Origin: an uncultured Polynucleobacter sp.
GTDB lineage: Bacteria; Pseudomonadota; Gammaproteobacteria; Burkholderiales; Burkholderiaceae
NCBI GenBank assembly: GCA_937996825.1
Contig: CALKUJ010000373.1
Location: 1 to 11,476, forward strand
Direction: 5' to 3'
DNA: 11,476 nucleotides
In this document: piece after piece, positions 5,727 to 11,476 of the stretch
How the letters are laid out: each line of letters begins with the position of its first letter
Numbering within the stretch: the stretch's first letter is position 1
Notes under the pieces: generated by a model
Databases searched by the model: none
Told to the model about the DNA's origin: nothing
What the model saw: only the letters and a program-made list of their open reading frames with translations
Position numbers and translations under genes: made by a program

Positions 5727-8708
5727 TTAAGCGAACTTCTCAATCTGACAAATTGTTGTCTTGGTTTCCTGCATCATGGTCACGATGTCATAACCATATG
5801 TTGTTGCAGTGTTAACAGCTTCACCACGTACGATCGGTGCAGCACCTTTTGGATAAGCATCCAAGATATCTTTACCTTGCCACCATCCTGAGAAGTGGAA
5901 CGGTATGAATGCAGTATCAGCAGCAACACGCTCGGTCACCAAAGCTTTCACCTTGATCTTTGCGCCTGTTGGTGATTTAACCCAAACATACTCACCGTTA
6001 CGAATTCCGCGCTTGTTAGCAGCCGCAGGATTGATCTCAACAAAGTTATCTTGTTGCAATTCAGCCAACCAAGGATTTGCGCGAGTCTCCTCACCACCAC
6101 CCTCGTACTCCACCAAACGACCTGAAGTAAGGATGATTGGGAATTTCTCATGCATCTTGTCAGCAATATTCTTATCCTGAAGTGACTTGTAGAGGATTGG
6201 AAGACGCCATGCTGTCTTTCTATCATCATGAGTTGGATACTTCGCCATCATGTCAGGACGTGTGCCGTAAATAGGCTCACGATGCTGTGGAATTGGATCA
6301 GGGAAGTTCCAAACAACCGCACGCGCCTTGGCGTTACCGAATGGATGGCAACCATGGTTCTTCATGATCACGCGAATCAAGCCGCCTGACAAGTCAGTCT
6401 TCCAGTTTTTACCTTCAGCAGCTTTTTTCTCTGCATCGGTCAACTCATCCCACCAACCAAGCTTCTTAACTAGAGCGTGATCAAACTCTGGGTAGCCAGT
6501 CTTGATATCAGCACCCTTAGAGTGTGATCCATTCTCAGCCAACAATGTTTTACCTTCTCTTTCAACACCGAAGTTTGCACGGAAGTTACCACCACCGTCC
6601 ATCACGTGTTTGCTGGTGTCGTATAGATTTGGACTACCTGGGTGCTTCATCTCAGGTGTACCGTAGCAAGGCCATGGCAAACCGAAATAGTCACCAGTTG
6701 TATCGTAACCAGTCACAGGATCTTTACCGCCCTTGGACTTCAATGTCTTCACGTCAAACACGTGCATCATGCGCATGTGAGCTTTTAGACGCTCTGGTGA
6801 GTGACCTGAGTAACCAATTGTCCAAACAGCTTTGTTGATCTCACGCAAGATAGATTCAACTTCTGGCTCTTTCCATTCTTTACCAGCGTATTTGGCCTTC
6901 AACATCTTGAAGTTCTTTGACAACTCATTGCCAAAACCAAGCTTGTCAGCCATTGCTTGCATGATGACATGATCAGGTACTGACTCGAACAATGGGTCGA
7001 TAACCTTCTCACGCCACTGAACAGAACGGTTAGAAGCAGTCGCAGAACCACTTGTTTCAAACTGTGTACAAGCAGGCAACAAATAAACTGCACGATCTTT
7101 ATTAACCTGAGCACCCTCAACTTGCATTGCAGCCATCGCAGCAGTTGCACTTGGGTATGGATCAACCACAACCAACAACTCCAACTTGTCCATGGCTTTC
7201 TTCATGTCAAGACCACGAGTTTGTGAGTTTGGAGCATGACCCCAGAAGAACACACCTTTCACGTTGTTGTCTTGATCGATAAGCTCATTCTTCTCAATCA
7301 CAGCATCCACCCAACGTGAAACCGTTGTTCCTGATTTCTCCATCATATTTGGAGCAAACTGTGCCTTGATCCACTCGTAATCAACACCCCAAACATCTGC
7401 ATAGTGCTTCCATGAACCCGCAGCCAAACCATAGTAGCCTGGCAATGAGTCTGGGTTAGGACCTACGTCAGTAGCACCTTGAACGTTATCGTGACCACGG
7501 AAAATGTTTGTTCCGCCACCAGTCTTACCAACGTTACCTAGAGCCAACTGCAAGATACATGAGGCACGAACCATCGCGTTACCGATTGTGTGCTGAGTTT
7601 GACCCATACACCAAACGATTGTTCCTGGACGGTTCTCATGAAGTGTTTTAGCAACCTTAAAGACTTCTGCTTCAGTAGCTCCGCAAGCCTCTTGAACGTT
7701 TGCAGGATTCCATTTTGCAAGAACCTCTTTCTTGATATCTTCCATGCCGTGAACACGGTCATTGATGTACTTCTTATCTTCCCAACCATTGTTGAAAATG
7801 TGATAAAGAACACCAAACAAGAATGGAATATCTGAACCTGAACGAATACGCACATACTGATCTGCTTTAGCAGCTGTACGTGTGTAACGTGGATCAACCA
7901 CGATCATTTTGCAACCAGCTTCCTTAGCGTGCAACATGTGCAACATAGACACTGGGTGAGCTTCAGCAGCATTTGAACCAATGTAGATAGCAGCTTTAGA
8001 GTTCTGCATATCGTTGTAACTGTTGGTCATCGCACCGTAACCCCAAGTGTTCGCAACACCCGCAACTGTTGTTGAGTGGCAAATACGAGCTTGGTGGTCA
8101 GTATTGTTCGTACCGTAGAAAGAAACGAACTTACGAAGCAAGTAAGCTTGTTCGTTGTTGTACTTTGATGAACCAATGAAGAAAACTGAATCTGGGCCTG
8201 AAGTTTTCTTCAAGCTCTTCATCTTGTTGGTGATTTCATCAAGAGCTTGGTCCCAGCTGATTTTTTCGTACTTGCCATTCACAAGCTTCATTGGGTACTT
8301 CAAGCGGAATTCACCGTGGCCGTGCTCACGAATCGCCGCACCCTTGGCACAATGTGCGCCCAAGTTAATTGGAGAATCAAACACTGGTTCTTGACGAGTC
8401 CAAACGCCGTTTTCAACAACTGCATCGATGGCGCAGCCAACTGAACAGTGTGTACATACAGTACGTTTAACTTCAATCTTGCCCTTACCATCAAGCTTTG
8501 CTGCTGCAGAGGCTTTGGCTTTTTGAACCAAAGTTAGTTGTGATGCGGCTAGACCCACACCCACACCAACGCCTGAGCGCTTAAGGAATGTACGACGATC
8601 CATCATTGGGATCGCGGATTGCAAACTACGCGCTAAGCTACCGACCATCTGGGCGGAGTGACGAGAAGCAGCAACTGCTTGTTGTGATGTTTTACGAATC
8701 AGACTCAT
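5727..8708 (-). CDS. fdhA: formate dehydrogenase alpha (catalytic) subunit, Mo/W-bis-MGD, Tat-exported, Cys type
   Basis: This 993-residue catalytic subunit oxidises formate to CO2. A Tat signal is centred on DRRTFLK (residues 37-43) with a glycine/alanine-rich hydrophobic stretch to about 68, so the enzyme is exported folded. One [4Fe-4S] cluster is ligated by C85, C88, C92 and C120, with K122 just after. The metal ligand is Cys210 in ARICHS, followed by the catalytic His211; its codon is TGC (8081-8079), so this is not a selenoprotein. The C-terminal dinucleotide-binding domain starts near residue 859 (SGRLVEYEGGGEETRANPW). I chose the ATG at 8708 because GAGGG lies upstream, even though the Tat motif is 36 residues in; the internal ATGs at residues 35-36 lack a ribosome site. 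A terminator lies just upstream of this gene. Molybdenum versus tungsten cannot be told from sequence. Confidence 0.97.
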   Translation of the reverse strand: MSLIRKTSQQAVAASRHSAQMVGSLARSLQSAIPMMDRRTFLKRSGVGVGVGLAASQLTLVQKAKASAAAKLDGKGKIEVKRTVCTHCSVGCAIDAVVENGVWTRQEPVFDSPINLGAHCAKGAAIREHGHGEFRLKYPMKLVNGKYEKISWDQALDEITNKMKSLKKTSGPDSVFFIGSSKYNNEQAYLLRKFVSFYGTNNTDHQARICHSTTVAGVANTWGYGAMTNSYNDMQNSKAAIYIGSNAAEAHPVSMLHMLHAKEAGCKMIVVDPRYTRTAAKADQYVRIRSGSDIPFLFGVLYHIFNNGWEDKKYINDRVHGMEDIKKEVLAKWNPANVQEACGATEAEVFKVAKTLHENRPGTIVWCMGQTQHTIGNAMVRASCILQLALGNVGKTGGGTNIFRGHDNVQGATDVGPNPDSLPGYYGLAAGSWKHYADVWGVDYEWIKAQFAPNMMEKSGTTVSRWVDAVIEKNELIDQDNNVKGVFFWGHAPNSQTRGLDMKKAMDKLELLVVVDPYPSATAAMAAMQVEGAQVNKDRAVYLLPACTQFETSGSATASNRSVQWREKVIDPLFESVPDHVIMQAMADKLGFGNELSKNFKMLKAKYAGKEWKEPEVESILREINKAVWTIGYSGHSPERLKAHMRMMHVFDVKTLKSKGGKDPVTGYDTTGDYFGLPWPCYGTPEMKHPGSPNLYDTSKHVMDGGGNFRANFGVEREGKTLLAENGSHSKGADIKTGYPEFDHALVKKLGWWDELTDAEKKAAEGKNWKTDLSGGLIRVIMKNHGCHPFGNAKARAVVWNFPDPIPQHREPIYGTRPDMMAKYPTHDDRKTAWRLPILYKSLQDKNIADKMHEKFPIILTSGRLVEYEGGGEETRANPWLAELQQDNFVEINPAAANKRGIRNGEYVWVKSPTGAKIKVKALVTERVAADTAFIPFHFSGWWQGKDILDAYPKGAAPIVRGEAVNTATTYGYDIVTMMQETKTTICQIEKFA

Positions 8709-8737
8709 GGATAAACCCTCAAAGATTCAAGAGAAAT

Positions 8738-8770
8738 AAAAAAACACTCGTTTAAAAATTAAACGAGTGT
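8738..8770 (-). terminator. terminator whose 5' arm is the last codons and stop of the Tat-target gene, ahead of fdhA
   Basis: On the minus strand ACACTCGTTTAA (8770-8759) pairs perfectly over 12 bp with TTAAACGAGTGT (8755-8744) around a TTT loop, and TTTTTT-A-TTT follows. The 5' arm is exactly the last three codons (Thr-Leu-Val) and stop codon of the small Tat-target gene. The fdhA ribosome site lies about 20 bases past the T-tract, with no room for a separate full promoter between them, so fdhA expression must depend on read-through. Confidence 0.85.
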
Positions 8771-8956
8771 AGTTTTGTAATATTTACGGACATGATCAGA
8801 TAACTTGTAACCCTTGCTATCTTCCATCATGTTAGAGGCTTGCTCAGCGATCGCTGTTCCCAATGGCGTTTGAGAAACAACTGCTACCGCACCAGCAGTA
8901 ACACCAGCTGTAACAAAGAATTTTCTGCGCGAATCTTTGTGCTTGTTTTCACTCAT
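8759..8956 (-). CDS. formate dehydrogenase region Tat-target small protein
   Basis: This 65-residue protein matches the small family known as formate dehydrogenase region TAT target (TIGR02811; called FdhX in some Shewanella work, as far as I recall). The Tat motif is SRRKFF (residues 9-14), then a hydrophobic stretch GVTAGAVAVV (18-27), and a conserved-looking C-terminus YKLSDHVRKYYKTTLV. The part after the signal is only about 30 residues and carries no cofactor-binding cysteine or histidine cluster. It may stay anchored by its uncleaved signal. AGGAGA precedes the ATG. It is the first gene after the regulatory gap and lies 50 bases before fdhA, with an intrinsic terminator over its stop codon. 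The function of this family is not established; co-export or assembly of the alpha subunit is a reasonable guess. Confidence 0.88.
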   Translation of the reverse strand: MSENKHKDSRRKFFVTAGVTAGAVAVVSQTPLGTAIAEQASNMMEDSKGYKLSDHVRKYYKTTLV

Positions 8957-9025
8957 AACTATCTCCTATTAATTCTTAACAATCTGCCACTAAATTACAA
9001 AAGTAACACTTGCATTTATGGTCTA

Positions 9026-9062
9026 ACTATAAACCTTTCTAATTTTTTTTGCACACTGCAAA
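9026..9062 (-). promoter_or_regulatory. candidate promoter of the formate dehydrogenase operon with 15-bp palindrome over the -35 region
   Basis: TATAGT on the minus strand (9031-9026) is a good -10 match, about 70 bases upstream of the Tat-target gene's ATG. No good TTGACA lies at the right distance; instead a perfect palindrome TTTGCA-CAC-TGCAAA (9048-9062) sits across the -35 position. A poor -35 plus nearby symmetric sites suggests regulated expression. The start of transcription is inferred, not shown. Confidence 0.45.
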
Positions 9063-9070
9063 TCAAATAC

Positions 9071-9095
9071 TTGACTAGGGGTTTCCCTAAGTCAA
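9071..9095. promoter_or_regulatory. candidate operator: near-perfect palindrome at about -64 of the putative promoter
   Basis: The left arm TTGACTAGGG (9071-9080) and right arm CCCTAAGTCAA (9085-9095) are inverted repeats around GTTT, differing by one inserted base. A second small palindrome TCAA-ATAC-TTGA (9063-9074) overlaps its left edge. It could bind a dimeric activator. It also could act as an RNA hairpin beside the terminator at 9094-9128. I cannot name the regulator. Confidence 0.5.
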
Positions 9096-9128
9096 AAGGC
9101 TTGCTGATTAGGACTTTGCAAGCCTTTT
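9094..9128 (-). terminator. two-way terminator after the chaperone gene
   Basis: AAAAGGCTTGC (9094-9104) pairs exactly with GCAAGCCTTTT (9118-9128) over 11 bp with a 13-base loop. T runs flank it on both strands, so it can end the upstream chaperone/polyferredoxin transcript on the minus strand, and also plus-strand transcription. It separates that unit from the structural operon. Confidence 0.75.
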
Positions 9129-9164
9129 TATAAAATTAATTGTGTAAAAAATAGATTGATTTTT

Positions 9165-9203
9165 TAGAAGCTTATTCCACCATGTCCATGGCATAAGCTT
9201 CTA
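9165..9203. repeat. 11-bp perfect inverted repeat enclosing the chaperone stop codon
   Basis: TAGAAGCTTAT (9165-9175) and ATAAGCTTCTA (9193-9203) are exact reverse complements with a 17-base loop. The stop codon of the chaperone gene (9174-9172) lies in the 3' arm as read on the minus strand. No T-tract follows on that strand; the terminator is about 40 bases further at 9094-9128. A weak A/T-only hairpin, AAAAAAT/ATTTTTT (9146-9165), lies between them. Confidence 0.65.
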
Positions 9204-9828
9204 CTTCAAAAAAGGCCTTGGCAAGCATCGCAACTGACTTGTAATGATTCGCCAAAGGGTGCATTTCTGTTGCATCGCACAATTCCTGAACCCAGGAACG
9301 CAAATGCTCATCAAAAAACTTTTTTTGCTGGGTTAAATTGGCAATGGACAGATCATCACCAGCAATCAAATATCGCATCACTTCACACAATGAGGAAATA
9401 TGATCTTCGCTTTCCGTGATGTTCTCTGCTGCCTCAAGACCTAATTCCTGCAATGAATCGCGCAAACGCACCAAAGGCTTCTCATTCATAAAGCCTGACT
9501 GGTAGTAAGAACCATACAAAAATACTTCTGGTTTACCGATTCCAATGAAGAGTTCTTGATACTCATCTGCCCACTCTTTGGCAGATGAAGATGAAGCCAC
9601 ACGAACCAATTCATCCCACGCTTGAGTCAAGGCTGCGTTATCGGGTGCTTCAGCTCCAGTGCCATAAGCTGCCGATGCAGCAATGCGATGCAATAAATCA
9701 TCATCAGGTGCTTGATAGAAAAGCGCTGCCAATAGACCGTAAAGGTCTGCACGAGCAACATCTTCCTCCAATCCATCTGTACTTAAAGAGGTGACTTCTT
9801 CATCTAATTTTTTTTCCATATCACTCAT
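9172..9828 (-). CDS. TorD/DmsD-type molecular chaperone for formate dehydrogenase
   Basis: The 218-residue, all-helical, acidic protein has the marks of the TorD/DmsD/NarJ family, which bind the Tat signal and apoprotein of molybdoenzymes in the cytoplasm until the cofactor is inserted. These are ARADLYGLLAALFY (25-38), EYQELFIGIGKPEVFLYGSYY (89-109, the family E-Y-x-x-L-F-x-G-x-G block with its Y-x-S-x-Y sequel) and ESEDHISSLCEVM (139-151, the E-x-D-H block). Length is normal for the family. Its ATG overlaps the stop of the polyferredoxin gene (TGATG), so the two are translationally coupled; an internal Met4 start is possible. The likely client is the FdhA alpha subunit encoded next in the cluster. 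A stop-codon inverted repeat and a terminator follow. Confidence 0.9.
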   Translation of the reverse strand: MSDMEKKLDEEVTSLSTDGLEEDVARADLYGLLAALFYQAPDDDLLHRIAASAAYGTGAEAPDNAALTQAWDELVRVASSSSAKEWADEYQELFIGIGKPEVFLYGSYYQSGFMNEKPLVRLRDSLQELGLEAAENITESEDHISSLCEVMRYLIAGDDLSIANLTQQKKFFDEHLRSWVQELCDATEMHPLANHYKSVAMLAKAFFEVEAYAMDMVE

Positions 9829-11476
9829 CAGACCACATCGTTATCGTTAGGTTTATTCATCATGTCAATCACGCGACAGTCACTGCACATCTTGAGACGC
9901 TCAGTTGCTGCACCAGAGAACGCAGCGTGCAATGACAGCTTACCCACCATCAACTCAACCATTTTCAAGGTACCGAATGGTTTGCCACAACTGATGCAAT
10001 GGAAAGGTTTTGTTTCATTGAGCACCACAGTCTTTTTTCTGATTTCAGTGGTTTGTAAACGCGGCGCCAGAGTCAAGGCGTTTTCTGGGCAAGTTTGCAC
10101 ACACAAACCGCATTGCACGCAGTTGCGTTCAATCATCGATAACTGTGGCGCATCTGGGTTGTCGCGCAATGCGCTTTCAGGACAGGCGCCCACACAAGAC
10201 ATGCACAAAGTACAAGCATCTTGATTAACAATTAATCCACCAATTGGTGAGCCAGCCGCTAACAGCAAAGGTTTCTCAGCTGTGACTTTGATTGATCCGT
10301 GCAACATCAAATGCTCTAAAGCAGCTTCCAATGTTTCACGTTTTTCATTAGCAAAAGCAAAAGTTGCTGCTGGACATAATGGTGCTTTTGCAGACAAAGC
10401 TGCAACTTGTTTTTCTAAAGCCTGAGGGCTATCAGCTTGCAAAAGAACAATACTGTCTTTCGCATAACCCAAACCTTCGAGCATTGATTGCGCAATGGTT
10501 ACTTGGGTGGTCAAAGCTTGCTGATATTCAGGCGCTTCTTCACCACTCAGCAAAATTGCCACCTGAGCAAAACCATGAGCCAAGCTACCCAACCACAAGT
10601 CCATACCTGTAGAGGCACTGTGATGCAAACCAAATGGAATTAAATGAGCAGGCATACCCTTGAAGTTTGTCTTATCAGTGGCCGCAAGACGACCCAAAGA
10701 TTGAATCAACTCCTGACCTTTACCATTGCTGTGCAATAACAAACTAGGCGCCAGCTTTGCACCAGCAGCTTGATAAGCCTTGGCCATCACCTTGATTTGC
10801 TGACCTTGGTAAGGAACGCTTGGGTAGTTGTAACGCATCGCACCTGATGGGCAAACAGTCGCACAAGCACCACAACCCATACAAAGATTTGGATTGACCT
10901 TGACCGTACCTTTGCCATCTCTGAATTGAGATTCAATGGCTTGTGTAGAGCAAACATCAACGCAAGCAGAACAACCTACTTTGCCATTGCGTCCGTGAGC
11001 ACAAACTTTTTCGTTATAGGCAAAAAACTTTGGCTTTTCAAATTCACCAACCATGCCCATCAACTCAGATGCCGCAACGGCTTGATCCAATGGATCTGAT
11101 TTTGGAGCGAAGTAGCCTTGAGGAGGCTGACTCATCTTCAAGATTGGTTCTTTTGACAAATCAAAAATCAAATCCCATGAATCCGTACGACTGGTGTCTA
11201 CGCGATCAAAATTAATGGCGCCGATTGCAGAACAAGCTTTCACGCAAGAGCGATGGCTCTTACACTTATTCAAGTCAATTTGATAACTAAGATCAATTGC
11301 ATTCTCAGGACAAGCATCCACGCAAGCGCCACAGCGAGTACATAACTCGAGATCAATCGGATTCTCTTGAGTCCACTCGATTGAAAATGCACCAAGATAA
11401 CCCTTGAGGCTTTTAACCTTACCGCTGTAAACAGGAAACTCACGAAGCTGCGGCAAAGAACCTTTATCAGTGCACA
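9828..11476 (-). CDS. polyferredoxin-like 4Fe-4S protein, 5' end cut by window edge
   Basis: The reading frame is open to the right edge, adding at least CTDKGS before the first TTG at 11456, so the N-terminus is missing and this TTG is not a credible start. About 548 residues are visible. Counting from that TTG, cysteine groups are C39/42/45/49 with C65/71/75, C152/162/165/169, C192/195/198/202, C415/418/421/425, C446/449/452/456, and a C-terminal pair CISC (487-490) with CSDC (524-527) that looks like a metal-binding knuckle. Residues about 230-400 form a cysteine-poor insert. No signal peptide or membrane span is visible, so it is probably cytoplasmic. Proteins of this kind accompany formate dehydrogenase genes in Burkholderiales, where their exact job is unproven; electron supply or cluster/cofactor insertion are both possible. 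It is coupled to the TorD-type chaperone. Confidence 0.88.
   Translation of the reverse strand, partial: CTDKGSLPQLREFPVYSGKVKSLKGYLGAFSIEWTQENPIDLELCTRCGACVDACPENAIDLSYQIDLNKCKSHRSCVKACSAIGAINFDRVDTSRTDSWDLIFDLSKEPILKMSQPPQGYFAPKSDPLDQAVAASELMGMVGEFEKPKFFAYNEKVCAHGRNGKVGCSACVDVCSTQAIESQFRDGKGTVKVNPNLCMGCGACATVCPSGAMRYNYPSVPYQGQQIKVMAKAYQAAGAKLAPSLLLHSNGKGQELIQSLGRLAATDKTNFKGMPAHLIPFGLHHSASTGMDLWLGSLAHGFAQVAILLSGEEAPEYQQALTTQVTIAQSMLEGLGYAKDSIVLLQADSPQALEKQVAALSAKAPLCPAATFAFANEKRETLEAALEHLMLHGSIKVTAEKPLLLAAGSPIGGLIVNQDACTLCMSCVGACPESALRDNPDAPQLSMIERNCVQCGLCVQTCPENALTLAPRLQTTEIRKKTVVLNETKPFHCISCGKPFGTLKMVELMVGKLSLHAAFSGAATERLKMCSDCRVIDMMNKPNDNDVV

Larger units (their letters stand above)
8957..9171. 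promoter_or_regulatory. regulatory gap between the chaperone unit and the structural operon
   Basis: This 215-base non-coding gap holds, from right to left, an A/T hairpin (9146-9165), the two-way terminator (9094-9128), a 25-bp imperfect palindrome (9071-9095), a 12-bp palindrome (9063-9074), a 15-bp palindrome (9048-9062), a candidate -10 (9031-9026), and a leader ending in AGGAGA before the Tat-target gene. A plus-strand open frame crossing here has no ribosome site or family resemblance and is not credited. Confidence 0.7.

Noticed and set aside
8079..8081. Possible selenocysteine at the metal ligand of FdhA
   Set aside because: The codon is TGC, so ordinary cysteine; no in-frame TGA or need for a SECIS element.
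9063..9095. FNR or NarL binding site in the regulatory gap
   Set aside because: Only isolated TTGA/TCAA half-sites in the wrong relative orientation for FNR, and no NarL heptamer pair at proper spacing; left as an unnamed operator.
8840..9133. Plus-strand open frame of 97 codons crossing the regulatory gap
   Set aside because: It is antisense to the Tat-target gene, has no ribosome site, runs through a terminator hairpin and has no recognisable protein features.
11454..11456. TTG at 11456 as the true start of the polyferredoxin
   Set aside because: The frame stays open to the window edge and the preceding residues, including a cysteine, look coding; no ribosome site precedes the TTG.

Overview
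The window reads as a chromosomal segment of a moderately AT-rich betaproteobacterium. My best guess is a Burkholderiaceae relative such as Polynucleobacter, judged from the protein flavour (Dcd, FdhA, the polyferredoxin) and the dcd / Orn-Lys-Arg decarboxylase neighbourhood. I could not test this by search. All twelve genes I support lie on the minus strand, so the functional order runs from the right end to the left end. I see no mobile element, CRISPR array, tRNA, rRNA or phage gene.

Right end (9172-11476): a polyferredoxin-like protein, cut by the window edge, is followed by a TorD/DmsD-type chaperone whose start overlaps its stop by one base. These look like maturation factors for the enzyme encoded next. 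A regulatory gap (8957-9171) follows. It holds a two-way terminator, several stacked palindromes and a candidate promoter.

Centre (3455-8956): the structural formate dehydrogenase operon. Its order is a 65-residue Tat-targeted small protein, the large catalytic subunit (Tat signal, [4Fe-4S], Cys rather than selenocysteine at the molybdenum), a four-cluster iron-sulfur subunit, a tiny lipoprotein, a cytochrome b subunit, and a small secreted Ala/Pro-rich protein of unknown role. Together these predict a periplasm-facing, membrane-bound respiratory formate dehydrogenase passing electrons to quinone. It resembles the Wolinella FdhABC type (short beta subunit, long gamma subunit) more than E. coli FdnGHI.

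Left centre (1598-3389): fdhD (sulfuration of the cofactor), mobA (GMP addition to molybdopterin) and a DsrE-like protein, tightly packed. This is a cofactor-supply operon. Left end (1-1499): dcd (dCTP deaminase) and the N-terminal third of an Orn/Lys/Arg decarboxylase. Both are unrelated housekeeping or metabolic genes.

The overall picture is a known enzyme system, not a new one. The less ordinary aspects are the RNA-level layout, with perfect inverted repeats built over or beside stop codons at four genes and terminators directly in front of fdhA and fdhD; the dense palindrome cluster before the operon; and three very small exported proteins travelling with the enzyme.
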